The position numbers and the translations under genes are program-made. Positions 9,100 through 18,338 of a DNA stretch of 50,199 nucleotides are shown piece after piece. The notes below the pieces were generated by a model that was given only the letters and a program-made list of their open reading frames with translations, ran no database searches and was not told the DNA's origin. Source of the stretch: Alkalilacustris brevis (GTDB lineage: Bacteria > Pseudomonadota > Alphaproteobacteria > Rhodobacterales > Rhodobacteraceae); assembly GCF_003350345.1 (NCBI RefSeq), contig NZ_QNVJ01000029.1, positions 1 through 50,199 of the forward strand, given 5' to 3'. How positions within the stretch are numbered: the stretch's first letter is position 1; the number at the start of each line of letters is the position of its first letter.

Positions 9100-11370
9100 A
9101 TGGGCGGGGGGACCCGGTTGCAACGGGTATCGACAAGCGCGACCTGGAACAAGCTGGTGCGGCTGCGCCGCCGGCGCAGGGTGCAGAACTTTGCCACCCT
9201 GGGGCTGGTGCTGCTGGGGCCTGCGCTCGTGCTGGCGACGTTTCTTGCGGTCGGGCCGCTTAACCAGGAACTGGATTCGACGACTCTGCGGCTGATCCTG
9301 CTGGCCGACATGGTTTATGTGCTGGTGGTCGCGGCGCTGATCATCGCGCGCGTGGCCCGGATGGTGGCGGCGCGGCGCGAAAAATCGGCCGGCTCGCAGT
9401 TGCACCTGCGGTTGACCGGGGTTTTCGGCCTTGTCGCGCTGGTGCCGACCGTATCGGTGGCGGTTTTCGCGGGCATGACGATCAATATCGGGCTTGAGGG
9501 CTGGTTTTCCGACAGGGTGCGGCAGGTGGTGGGCAATTCGCTGGCCGCCGCGCAGGCCTACGAGGCCGAGCACGAGCGCGACCTGATCGAGGATGCCGAG
9601 GTGCTGGCCGAGTATATCAACGTGGCCCAGCAGGCGGTTTTCTTTCTGTCGGATGGCGAGTTGCGGCAGATCCTGACCCAGGGCCAGACGCAGATCCAGC
9701 GCGGGCTGCGCGAGGCCTTCGTCATCGATGGCAGCGGCGAGATCCGCGCCCGCGGCGAACGCTCCTATCTCTTCGATTTCGAACGCCCCGGCGAAGAGGA
9801 CCTGGCGCGCGCCCTGGCCGGCGAAACGGTGGTCATCAAGGACTGGACGAATGATGAATTCCGCGCGCTCGTGCCGCTCGAGGCCTTTGCCGACCGGCTG
9901 CTTTACGTGTCGCGCAATGTCGATGGGGCGATTCTGAACCTGCTGGACGAAACCCGCGAGACAATCGTTCTGTATCAGCAGCTTGAACGCGAGCGCGGGC
10001 GCATCCTGTTCGAGTTCAGCCTGCTTTACCTTGGGTTTGCGCTGATTCTCATCCTGGCGGCGATCTGGCTGGGGTTGTGGTTTGCCGAACGGCTGTCGCG
10101 CCCGGTGGGGCGGCTGGCCGGCGCGGCCGAGCGCGTGGGCCAGGGCGATCTCGACGTGCAGGTGTTGGAAGACCGCGGCAATGACGAATTCGCGACTCTC
10201 GGGCGGGTGTTCAACCAGATGACCCGGCAGCTTAAACGGCAGCGCGAAACCCTGCTCGAGAACAACCGCCAGATCGAGGCGCGGCGGCGGCTGTTCGATT
10301 CGGTTCTTTCCTCGGTCTCGCCGGGGGTGATCGGGCTGGACGATACGGGCCGGGTCGATTTCGTGAACCGTTCGGCCGAGACGCTGTTGCAGATCGACCC
10401 GGCCAGGGCGATCGGCCACCCGCTGGGCGAGGCAGTGCCCGAGTTCGCCGCGCCTTTCGATGCGCTGCGCGACAGCGGGCGCAGCCATGCACAGGAAGAG
10501 CTGCGCATCAGCCGGGGCGGGCGGCTTGAGACCTTGCTGGTGCGGCTGGCCACCCGGCGCAGCGATGGCGGCGCGCTCGAAGGGTATGTGGTTGCCTTCG
10601 ACGATGTGACCGACCTGGTCAGCGCCCAGCGGCTGGCGGCCTGGGGCGATGTGGCCCGCCGCATCGCGCATGAGATCAAGAACCCGCTCACCCCGATCCA
10701 GCTTGCGGCCGAACGCATCAAGCGCAAGTTCCGCCCGCTGGTTGGTGACGAAGCCGAGGCGCTGGACTCTCATGCCGATGTAATCATACGGCAAACCAAT
10801 GACTTGCGGCGCATAGTTGATGAGTTTTCGCGCTTTGCCCGGATGCCCGAGCCCGATCGCCGCAGCCAGGACATCGTGCGGCTGGTGCGCGATGCGGTTC
10901 TGCTGCAGGAGGCGGGGCTGCCGGACGTGAAGATCACCGCCGACCTGCCCGATGAATCGCTGGTGCTGGAAATCGACGCCACGATGCTTTCGCAGGCTTT
11001 CACGAACCTTATCAAGAACAGCGGAGAAGCAATTGAAAGCCTTGTAAAAAGTGGCATCCCCGAGGGTTATTCTCCGGAAATCCGCGTTGCGCTGGAACAC
11101 GACGAGGCATCGGTGCGCATCACCATCTGCGACAACGGCATCGGCCTGCCGGAAGACAGCGCGCGCCTGTTCGAGCCCTACGTCACCACCCGCGACGAGG
11201 GCACCGGGCTGGGCCTTCCAATTGTCAAGAAGATCATCGAAGAACATGGCGGCACGCTGCGCCTGGGCGATGCGCCGGTATTCGGCGGCGCCGCACGGCC
11301 CGGAGCACAGGCCGAGATCCGCCTGCCGCTGCTGACCGAGGCGGCATCCAACCTTAAGCGAGTGCGATAA
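9100..11370 (+). CDS. ntrY: transmembrane sensor kinase NtrY
   Basis: A 756-residue membrane histidine kinase. Hydrophobic segments lie at about 31-51, 62-85, 104-130 and 303-325. A large extracytoplasmic region lies between the third and fourth, followed by a HAMP domain (about 325-380), a PAS domain (about 395-500), the phosphoacceptor His524 in [20 protein letters not shown], and an ATPase domain with NLIKNSGEAIE and GTGLGLPIV. NtrY works with NtrX in nitrogen and, in some alphaproteobacteria, redox or envelope signalling. The start is preceded by a weak ribosome site and is the least certain boundary in the operon. It follows ntrC after 91 bases. Confidence 0.94.
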   Translation: MGGGTRLQRVSTSATWNKLVRLRRRRRVQNFATLGLVLLGPALVLATFLAVGPLNQELDSTTLRLILLADMVYVLVVAALIIARVARMVAARREKSAGSQLHLRLTGVFGLVALVPTVSVAVFAGMTINIGLEGWFSDRVRQVVGNSLAAAQAYEAEHERDLIEDAEVLAEYINVAQQAVFFLSDGELRQILTQGQTQIQRGLREAFVIDGSGEIRARGERSYLFDFERPGEEDLARALAGETVVIKDWTNDEFRALVPLEAFADRLLYVSRNVDGAILNLLDETRETIVLYQQLERERGRILFEFSLLYLGFALILILAAIWLGLWFAERLSRPVGRLAGAAERVGQGDLDVQVLEDRGNDEFATLGRVFNQMTRQLKRQRETLLENNRQIEARRRLFDSVLSSVSPGVIGLDDTGRVDFVNRSAETLLQIDPARAIGHPLGEAVPEFAAPFDALRDSGRSHAQEELRISRGGRLETLLVRLATRRSDGGALEGYVVAFDDVTDLVSAQRLAAWGDVARRIAHEIKNPLTPIQLAAERIKRKFRPLVGDEAEALDSHADVIIRQTNDLRRIVDEFSRFARMPEPDRRSQDIVRLVRDAVLLQEAGLPDVKITADLPDESLVLEIDATMLSQAFTNLIKNSGEAIESLVKSGIPEGYSPEIRVALEHDEASVRITICDNGIGLPEDSARLFEPYVTTRDEGTGLGLPIVKKIIEEHGGTLRLGDAPVFGGAARPGAQAEIRLPLLTEAASNLKRVR

Positions 11371-11391
11371 GAAATTGCAGGAGTTATAAAA

Positions 11392-12801
11392 TTGGGCGAC
11401 ATCCTGATAGTTGACGATGAACGCGATATTCGCGAACTGATTGCGGATATCCTGCGCGATGAGGGCTACGGGATCAGGCTGGCCCCGGATTCCGACACCG
11501 CCATGGCCGAGATCAACGCCGACCCGCCGGCGCTGATAATCCTCGACATCTGGCTCAAGGGCAGCGCGATGGACGGGATCGACATTCTGATGACCGTCAA
11601 GCGCTCGAATCCCGACATTCCGGTGGTGATCATCTCGGGCCACGGCAATATCGAGATCGCCGTCGCCGCGATCAAGCAAGGCGCCTATGACTTCATCGAA
11701 AAGCCGTTCAACATCGACCAGCTTCTCGTGGTGATCGGCCGCGCGATGGAGGCCTCGCGGCTGCGGCGCGAGAACGTGGAACTGCGGCGCCGCGATGTCG
11801 TCGAGACCGACATGATCGGCAACTCGCCCGCCTTCCGCACGCTGAAGAGCCAGCTTGAGAAAGTCACCAAATCCAATGGCCGGGTGATGCTCTGGGGGCC
11901 TTCGGGCGCGGGCAAGGAGATGGCCGCGCGCTTCATCCATGCCAATTCCGGCCGCGCCGAAGGGCCGTTCGTGACCGTCAGCGCCGCCTCGATCGAACCT
12001 GCGCGCATGGAAGAGGTGCTGTTCGGCCGCGAATCCGCCGGCCGCGGAATCGAGCAGGGGCTGCTCGAACAGGCGCATGGCGGGGTGATCTACCTGGATG
12101 AGGTGGCCGACATGCCGCCCGGCACGCAATCGAAGATCCTGCGCGTTCTGGTCGAGCAGCAATTCATGCGCGTGGGCGGCTCCGACAAGGTGCGGGTGGA
12201 TCTGCGGGTGATTTCCTCAACCACGCGCGACCTGAAGGCCGAGATTGCCGCCGGAAACTTCCGGCAGGAACTCTACGACAGGCTGAACGTGGTGCCCATC
12301 ACCGTGCCTTCGCTGGAAGAGCGGCGCGAGGACATCCCCGAACTGGCGCGGCACTTTATCGTCCAACTCAACCGCAGCCAGGGCCTGCCCGCGCGCGAGC
12401 TCTCGGAGGAGGCCAAGGCGCTCTTGCAGACGACGGCCTGGCCCGGCAACGTCCTGCAATTGCGCAACGTGATCGAACGTGTGCTGATCCTGGGCGACAG
12501 CAACGGCGCGATCCGCGCGCAGGAATTGCAGGGCGAGGGCGGCAACAGCGACGAGCCGGGGCGGATCGTCATGTCGGGGGGGCTGGCCACGCTGCCGCTG
12601 CGCGAGGCGCGCGAGCTGTTCGAACGCGAATACCTACTGACCCAGATCAACCGCTTCGGCGGCAATATCAGCCGCACCGCCAATTTCGTCGGCATGGAAC
12701 GCTCGGCGCTGCACCGCAAGCTCAAGTCGCTGGGGGTCGTGACAGGCAACGCGAATGGCCCCAACCGCAAGCCGGATGCCGCCGAGGAAAGCGAGGCCTG
12801 A
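11392..12801 (+). CDS. ntrX: response regulator NtrX
   Basis: 469 residues. The receiver domain has phosphoacceptor Asp52 in LIILDIWLKGS. The AAA+ domain has the Walker A-like GPSGAGKE and Walker B GVIYLDEVADMP, and the C-terminal Fis-type helix-turn-helix is GGNISRTANFVGMERSALHRKL. As in other alphaproteobacterial NtrX proteins the GAFTGA motif is absent (LFGRESAGRGIEQGLLEQ occupies the place), so sigma-54 activation is unlikely. The start is TTG at 11392 with GCAGGAG upstream, 21 bases after ntrY, so NtrY-NtrX form a pair. Confidence 0.96.
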   Translation: MGDILIVDDERDIRELIADILRDEGYGIRLAPDSDTAMAEINADPPALIILDIWLKGSAMDGIDILMTVKRSNPDIPVVIISGHGNIEIAVAAIKQGAYDFIEKPFNIDQLLVVIGRAMEASRLRRENVELRRRDVVETDMIGNSPAFRTLKSQLEKVTKSNGRVMLWGPSGAGKEMAARFIHANSGRAEGPFVTVSAASIEPARMEEVLFGRESAGRGIEQGLLEQAHGGVIYLDEVADMPPGTQSKILRVLVEQQFMRVGGSDKVRVDLRVISSTTRDLKAEIAAGNFRQELYDRLNVVPITVPSLEERREDIPELARHFIVQLNRSQGLPARELSEEAKALLQTTAWPGNVLQLRNVIERVLILGDSNGAIRAQELQGEGGNSDEPGRIVMSGGLATLPLREARELFEREYLLTQINRFGGNISRTANFVGMERSALHRKLKSLGVVTGNANGPNRKPDAAEESEA

Positions 12802-12892
12802 CAGCCCGCGGGGCCGGCGCGATTGACGCCCTGTTGGCGCTCTGTCATGCAAGGCTGCGAGCAGGGCTACGGGCCGCGAGAAGGAAGCGACG

Positions 12893-14269
12893 ATGAAGAT
12901 CATCATCTGCGGGGCCGGGCAGGTTGGCTGGCAGATCGCGCGGCGGCTGTCGAACGACACCAACGATGTCACGCTGGTCGATAACAATCCCGCACTGGTG
13001 CGCCGGGCAACCGAGGTGCTTGATGTGCAGGGGGTGACGGGGTTTGCCTGCCATCCCGAGGTGCTCGATGCCGCGGGCGCGCGCGACGCCGACATGATCA
13101 TCGCCGCCACCTATTCCGACGAGGTCAACATGGTGACCTGTCAGGTGGCGCATTCGGTGTTCAACGTCACCCGCAAGATCGCGCGGCTGCGGGCGCAGAG
13201 CTATCTCGACCCGCGCTATTCCGATCTCTACCGCCGCGAACATCTGCCCATCGACGTCATCATCAGCCCCGAGCGCGAGGTTGCCGGCGCCGCCTTGCGC
13301 CGCCTTCGCGCGCCCGCGGCCTTTGACATTGCCGAGTTTCTCGACGGGCAGGGGCAGCTCATGGGAATCGCGCTGGACGAGGACTGCCCGGTGCTCAACA
13401 CTCCGCTGCAGCAGTTGACCGATCTCTTTTCGACCCTGCGCGCGATGGTCGTCGGCGTGCGGCGCGACAAGACGCTCTTTGCCCCCGAACCCGAGGACCA
13501 GCTTTTCGCGGGCGACCAGATCTATCTGTTCACCCATTCCGATGACGTGGACCGCTCGCTCGAGGTCTTCGGCAAACCCGTGCTGCGGCAGGAACGCGCA
13601 CTGATCATCGGCGGCGGCAATGTCGGGCTGACCGTGGCGCGCGCGCTGGAGGCCGGGCCGCGCCGGATGCGTGTGCGGGTGATCGAGGCGGACCGCGCCC
13701 GCGCCGAGAAGGCCGCCGACGCGCTTGAGCGCACGATCGTGCTGCATGGCGATGGGCTGGACCCCGAGCTGCTGCAGGAAGCCGGCGTTGCGACCGCCGA
13801 TGCCGTGCTGACCGTCAGCAATGACGACAAGACCAACATGCTGGCTGCGGTGCGGGCCAAGACGATGGGCTGCTCGCTCTCGATCGCGCTGATCAACGAC
13901 CCCTCGCTTGCGCCGCTGATGGAGCCGCTGAACATCGACGCCCATATCGTGCCGCGCGCGACCACGGTTTCGTCGATCCTGCGGCATGTGCGCCTGGGGC
14001 GGGTGCGGCAGATCTATTCGGTCGGTGATAACGAGGCCGAGGTGATCGAGGCGCAGGTGCTGGCCGCCTCGCCGATGGCCGGGCAGCGCATCCGTGACAT
14101 CGATTTCCCCGAGGGGGTGCTGGTGGGCGCCGTCCAGAAGGGGGGCGCGTTGCAGCGCCCGCGCGGCAGCACCGTTCTGGAAGATGGCGATGTGGTCGTC
14201 ATCTTCGCGCTGGCGGCGGATGTGCCGGCGGTGGAGCGGCTCGTGCAGGTCTCCGTGGACTATTTCTGA
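12893..14269 (+). CDS. trkA: Trk potassium uptake regulatory protein TrkA
   Basis: 458 residues with two tandem RCK (KTN) units. The nucleotide-binding GAGQVGWQIA is near residues 6-15 and the second site GGGNVGLTVA is near 241-250, each followed by a RCK-C ligand domain. TrkA binds NAD(H) or ATP on the cytoplasmic face and gates the TrkH potassium channel. The start is preceded by GAGAAGGAAG. It lies 91 bases after ntrX and 4 bases before trkH, the usual alphaproteobacterial arrangement. Confidence 0.96.
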   Translation: MKIIICGAGQVGWQIARRLSNDTNDVTLVDNNPALVRRATEVLDVQGVTGFACHPEVLDAAGARDADMIIAATYSDEVNMVTCQVAHSVFNVTRKIARLRAQSYLDPRYSDLYRREHLPIDVIISPEREVAGAALRRLRAPAAFDIAEFLDGQGQLMGIALDEDCPVLNTPLQQLTDLFSTLRAMVVGVRRDKTLFAPEPEDQLFAGDQIYLFTHSDDVDRSLEVFGKPVLRQERALIIGGGNVGLTVARALEAGPRRMRVRVIEADRARAEKAADALERTIVLHGDGLDPELLQEAGVATADAVLTVSNDDKTNMLAAVRAKTMGCSLSIALINDPSLAPLMEPLNIDAHIVPRATTVSSILRHVRLGRVRQIYSVGDNEAEVIEAQVLAASPMAGQRIRDIDFPEGVLVGAVQKGGALQRPRGSTVLEDGDVVVIFALAADVPAVERLVQVSVDYF

Positions 14270-14273
14270 TCCG

Positions 14274-15782
14274 ATGCGCCGGCTGGTCGATCTGCCGCTT
14301 CTTGTGCTGCTTCTCGGGGCAGCGGGGCTGGCGATGCTGGTGCCTGCCGGTTATGCGCTGATCGAGGGCGAAAGCGCGGCGGCCGAGAACTTTGCCCTGA
14401 GCGCGCTCATCGTGCTGGTGTTCGGCGCGCTGCTGGGGGTCGCGACGCAGCGCTACGATCCGCGCGATCAGGTGCGCAGCCAGATGATTTCGCTTGTCGG
14501 GGCCTATCTGCTGCTGCCGCCGGTGCTGGCCCTGCCGATGGCAGGGGCGGTGCCGGGGCTGGGCTTTGCCGGGGCCTGGTTCGAGATGGTTTCGGCCTTC
14601 ACCACCACCGGCGCGACGGTGATCGAGGCGCCCGAGACAGTCGCGCGCGCGGTGCATCTGTGGCGTTCGCTGGTGGGCTGGCTGGGCGGCTTTTTCGTGC
14701 TTCTGGTCGCCATTGCGCTTCTCGCGCCGCTCAATCTGGGCGGGCTTGAGGTGGAAACCGGCCGCGCCGTGGGTCGCGCCGAGCCGGGGCTGCTGGGGCC
14801 GCGCATGGACGGGTCGGCGCGGCTGCTGATCTATCTGCGGCTGCTGGCGCCGCTCTATGGTGGGCTGACGCTGGCGCTCTGGCTGGGGCTGGTGGTGGCG
14901 GGGGACGAGGTTTTCACCGCGCTCTGCCATGCGATGGCGATCCTTTCGACCTCAGGCATAACCCCGCTGGCCGAGCCGGCCGCCTCCGGGTCGGGGCGGC
15001 TGGGCGAGGCGCTGATGTTGGGCTTTCTGATCTTTGCGATCACCCGGCGCAGCCTGCCGGGCCGGGTTCAGCCCGACCAGCGGCGCCGGCTGCGGCGCGA
15101 TCCCGAACTGCACCTTGCGGCACTGGTAGTGGGGGTGCTGTCGCTGGCGATGTTCCTGCGGCACTGGCTGGGCGCCGCGCCGGGCGAGGATGACAGCCTT
15201 GCCGGCGCGCTGCGTGCGATCTGGGGAAGCCTGTTCACGCTCACCTCGTTCCTGACTACCACGGGTTTCATTTCGGGCGACTGGGAGCACAGCCGTGCCT
15301 GGGCCGGGCTGACCGCGCCGGGGCTGTTGCTGGCGGGCGTGGCGCTGATCGGCGGCGGTGTGGCCACCACCAGCGGCGGGATCAAGCTCTTGCGTCTTTA
15401 CGCGCTGTACCGGCAAGGCTGGCACGAGATGGAGAAACTCGTGCATCCGAACGTGGTGGCCGGCGGCGGCGGGCGGGCGCGCAAGCTGCGGCGCGAGGGG
15501 GCCTATGCCGCCTGGATCGCCTTCATGCTGTTTCTGCTCACGCTGGCGCTCACGGTGGCCGCGCTTTCGATTTCGGGGGCCGGGTTTGAGGTGGCGCTGA
15601 TCTATTCGGTGGCCTCGGTCACCACGACCGGGCCGCTTGTCGCGATCATGGGCGAGGCCGGGCCGGGCTTTGCCGGGCTGAATGACGGGCAGCGCGCGCT
15701 CCTGGCGCTGGCCATGACATTGGGGCGGCTCGAGATGCTGGCGATCGTGGCGCTTCTGGTGCCCGAGTCGTGGCGCCGCTGA
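14274..15782 (+). CDS. trkH: Trk potassium uptake channel TrkH
   Basis: The 502-residue polytopic membrane protein has the four selectivity-filter loops of the TrkH/KtrB family: [24 protein letters not shown] and TTTGPLVA, separated by paired membrane helices. It forms the potassium pathway across the inner membrane under TrkA control. The start at 14274 ([10 protein letters not shown]) immediately follows the trkA stop. A longer frame beginning inside trkA is rejected because it would prefix the channel with out-of-frame trkA sequence. Confidence 0.96.
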   Translation: MRRLVDLPLLVLLLGAAGLAMLVPAGYALIEGESAAAENFALSALIVLVFGALLGVATQRYDPRDQVRSQMISLVGAYLLLPPVLALPMAGAVPGLGFAGAWFEMVSAFTTTGATVIEAPETVARAVHLWRSLVGWLGGFFVLLVAIALLAPLNLGGLEVETGRAVGRAEPGLLGPRMDGSARLLIYLRLLAPLYGGLTLALWLGLVVAGDEVFTALCHAMAILSTSGITPLAEPAASGSGRLGEALMLGFLIFAITRRSLPGRVQPDQRRRLRRDPELHLAALVVGVLSLAMFLRHWLGAAPGEDDSLAGALRAIWGSLFTLTSFLTTTGFISGDWEHSRAWAGLTAPGLLLAGVALIGGGVATTSGGIKLLRLYALYRQGWHEMEKLVHPNVVAGGGGRARKLRREGAYAAWIAFMLFLLTLALTVAALSISGAGFEVALIYSVASVTTTGPLVAIMGEAGPGFAGLNDGQRALLALAMTLGRLEMLAIVALLVPESWRR

Positions 15783-15907
15783 GCGCGCCGCAGGCGGACT
15801 TTGCGGTTTTGGGGTGGAAACTCCGCCTTTCCCGCACCATACTTCCTGCAAATGGCCGAAGCTGCGAAGGGGCGCCCCTTCGCGACAAAACAAAAGGGTG
15901 GAACCCA

Positions 15908-16144
15908 ATGGCTTCAGATAAACAACAGAATTTGCAGGACGCCTTTCTCAACCATGTTCGCAAGAACAAGACGCCCGTCACCGTATTTCTCATAAACGGG
16001 GTCAAGCTGCAGGGAGTGATAACCTGGTTCGACAATTTCTGCGTGCTGCTGCGCCGCGACGGGCAATCGCAACTTGTCTACAAACACGCGATCTCGACGA
16101 TCATGCCGGGGCAGCCGATCAGCCTTTATGAAGGTGAAGAGTAA
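15908..16144 (+). CDS. hfq: RNA chaperone Hfq
   Basis: A 78-residue protein with Sm1 ([19 protein letters not shown]...[15 protein letters not shown]) and Sm2 ([13 protein letters not shown]) motifs. It lacks the long C-terminal tail of enterobacterial Hfq, as is usual in alphaproteobacteria. The hexamer pairs small RNAs with mRNAs and also helps nif and ntr regulation in Rhodobacter. The start at 15908 follows GGGTGG. The 125-base gap after trkH probably carries its own promoter. hflX follows. Confidence 0.97.
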   Translation: MASDKQQNLQDAFLNHVRKNKTPVTVFLINGVKLQGVITWFDNFCVLLRRDGQSQLVYKHAISTIMPGQPISLYEGEE

Positions 16145-16216
16145 GCCGGCCGTGCCATCGGCCCGGTCAGGGGCCGTGCACCACCCGCGGCCCGGGCGCG
16201 CCGGGGTGCCTGCCGC

Positions 16217-17515
16217 GTGGTGATCGAGGTGAGCCAGCTCGGCGGGCAGGGCGGCGCACGCAAGACGCGGGCGCTGGTGCTGCACCCCGATATCCGCAGT
16301 CAGGAGCGGCGGCGCAGTGCCGAATCGGCGCTGGAAGAGGCCGTGGCGCTGGCCCTCGCCCTGCCTGGGATCGAGATTGTCGGCGCGGCCATCGTCACGC
16401 TGCCCAAGGCGCAGCCGGGACGGTTGTTCGGCAAGGGCAAGCTGCAGGAACTCAAGGCGCGGATCGAGGAAGACGAGGTCGAGCTTGTGCTGGTCGATGG
16501 CCCGGTCACGCCGGTGCAGCAGCGCAATCTCGAACGCGACTGGAACGTCAAGCTGCTGGACCGCACCGGGCTGATCCTGGAGATTTTTGCGGACCGTGCG
16601 CGCACGCGCGAGGGGGTGCTGCAGGTCGAGCTGGCCGCACTGTCCTATCAGCGCACGCGGCTGGTGCGCGCCTGGACCCACCTCGAGCGTCAGCGCGGCG
16701 GCCTCGGCTTTGTCGGCGGCCCCGGCGAGACCCAGATCGAGGCTGACCGCCGCGCCATCGACGAGCAGATGACGCGCCTGCGCCGCCAGCTTGAGAAAGT
16801 GACCCGCACGCGCGAATTGCATCGTGCCGCAAGGCGGCGGGTGCCGTTCCCGATCGTGGCGCTGGTGGGCTACACCAACGCCGGGAAATCCACGCTGTTC
16901 AACCGCCTGACCGGTGCCGAGGTGATGGCCAAGGACATGCTTTTTGCCACGCTCGACCCGACGATGCGGGCGGTTCGGCTCTCGACCGGGGCGCAGGTGA
17001 TCCTGTCGGATACGGTGGGCTTCATCTCGGACCTGCCGACGCAGCTTGTCGCGGCCTTTCGCGCCACGCTGGAAGAGGTGCTCGAGGCCGATCTGATCTG
17101 CCATGTGCGCGACATCTCGCACCCCGAGACCGAGGAACAGGCCGAGGATGTCGAGGCGATCCTCACCAGCCTGGGCGTGGCCGAGGAGACCCCGTTGATC
17201 GAGGTCTGGAACAAGTTCGACAGGCTCGATCCGGAGGCGCGCGCGACCCTTCAGGCCCAGGCAGAGCGGCGCGAGAATGTGCTGGCGCTTTCGGCCCTGA
17301 CGGGCGAGGGGATGGAAGGGCTGGTCGCGCGGATCGGCGCGGTGCTCGATGCCGACCGCCAGCGTCGCGAGATCGTTCTGGGCTTTGATGAAGGCCGCCG
17401 CCGCGCCTGGCTCTATGAGCAGGGCGTGGTCGAATCCGAGCGCGAGGCCGAGAACGGCTATCGCCTTGCCGTGAACTGGACCCCTCGCCAGGCCCAGCTT
17501 TTTCGCGACATCTGA
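16217..17515 (+). CDS. hflX: ribosome-associated GTPase HflX
   Basis: 432 residues. The N-terminal HflX domain includes LFGKGKLQELK and the Gly-rich FVGGPGETQIEADRR linker near residues 168-182. The G domain has G1 GYTNAGKST (about 218), G3 DTVGF and G4 NKFD, and a short C-terminal domain follows. HflX splits stalled ribosomes and rescues translation after stress. The start is GTG at 16217 and two tandem GTG codons make it uncertain by one residue. The hfq-hflX order is conserved across proteobacteria. Confidence 0.95.
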   Translation: MVIEVSQLGGQGGARKTRALVLHPDIRSQERRRSAESALEEAVALALALPGIEIVGAAIVTLPKAQPGRLFGKGKLQELKARIEEDEVELVLVDGPVTPVQQRNLERDWNVKLLDRTGLILEIFADRARTREGVLQVELAALSYQRTRLVRAWTHLERQRGGLGFVGGPGETQIEADRRAIDEQMTRLRRQLEKVTRTRELHRAARRRVPFPIVALVGYTNAGKSTLFNRLTGAEVMAKDMLFATLDPTMRAVRLSTGAQVILSDTVGFISDLPTQLVAAFRATLEEVLEADLICHVRDISHPETEEQAEDVEAILTSLGVAEETPLIEVWNKFDRLDPEARATLQAQAERRENVLALSALTGEGMEGLVARIGAVLDADRQRREIVLGFDEGRRRAWLYEQGVVESEREAENGYRLAVNWTPRQAQLFRDI

Positions 17516-17727
17516 CCGTCTGCCCCGCTGCCCCACGCCGAAAGCGGCTTAGCCACAGACTGCCCGCGACATGTGCGCCCGGCGCGCCGTTCGGCGGAAT
17601 GTTGCGCACTAGCCCGGTGGAAGCCCGTGCAAGCGGTCTTGTGATTTGACCTGAATCATGGAGTGCGGCTGTGGTTGACGTTAGGGCAGGGCTTCGGCGC
17701 CCGAAACATCTCTCAGGAGGACACGCC

Positions 17728-18186
17728 ATGAACGCACCGATCCGTAAAACCCATATCCTGCCCCAGCCCGAGATGCCCGGGGTGGAGGCATGGCAGGCCA
17801 TGGCTGCGCCCCTGGCAGCGATGCCCTGTATCGGCCCGGTGATCGCGCGCGGCGCCGAGGCTCAGTATGCCATCCTGGGCGAGGTGAGCGCATTCTGGGC
17901 GCATTGGCTTGAGCGCCGCCAGCAGGCGCTGGATACGGCTACCAAGGCCGCACAGGAGGTCATGCACGCAGGCGAGACGGGCGCGGGCATCTCTGCCCCG
18001 CCGCAGGCGATCGCGGCGTGGTGCGGCGGCTCGGTCGAGCGCATTGCCGAAGACGGGCGCGAGGCACAGCAGGTCGCCGCGCGCTGCATGACGCATCTTG
18101 CCGATGCGAATCTCGCCATGCTGCAGGTCTGCATGGCTTTCGCGCCCGGCCGGAAACCGGAGAAAGAACACGCAACCCCGCTTTGA
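17728..18186 (+). CDS. phasin-like PHA granule protein
   Basis: A 152-residue, largely helical and alanine-rich protein without signal peptide or membrane helices. The pattern LGEVSAFWAHWLERRQQALDTATKAAQEVM (about residues 52-81) has the amphipathic helix character of phasins, which coat polyhydroxyalkanoate granules. It starts at 17728 behind a perfect AGGAGG and lies 152 bases upstream of phaC on the same strand. That position and the helix pattern are the main evidence, and sequence identity to known PhaP is not obvious by eye. The 5' region 17516-17727 should contain its promoter. Confidence 0.65.
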   Translation: MNAPIRKTHILPQPEMPGVEAWQAMAAPLAAMPCIGPVIARGAEAQYAILGEVSAFWAHWLERRQQALDTATKAAQEVMHAGETGAGISAPPQAIAAWCGGSVERIAEDGREAQQVAARCMTHLADANLAMLQVCMAFAPGRKPEKEHATPL

Positions 18187-18338
18187 TCCGTCAGGGTATT
18201 GGGGCAGCCACCGGGGTGCTTGCGGCAGGCGCCCGGCATACACATCTGTAGCCGAGAGAGAATTTTGGGGGCAGGGGCGATGTGGCCCCGCTTGCCCCGT
18301 TTGAACACGCCCCGGAAAGAAGGGAGCAATGCCAGATC

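Noticed and set aside
8962-12162. 1066-codon open frame on the minus strand across ntrY and ntrX
   Set aside because: It is antisense to two well-recognised genes, has no domain motifs and reflects the high-GC third-position bias that keeps the opposite frame open.
17516-18338. PhaR-type TGC...GCA operators before the phasin-like gene and phaC
   Set aside because: I looked for paired CTGC/GCAG sites and found no convincing match.
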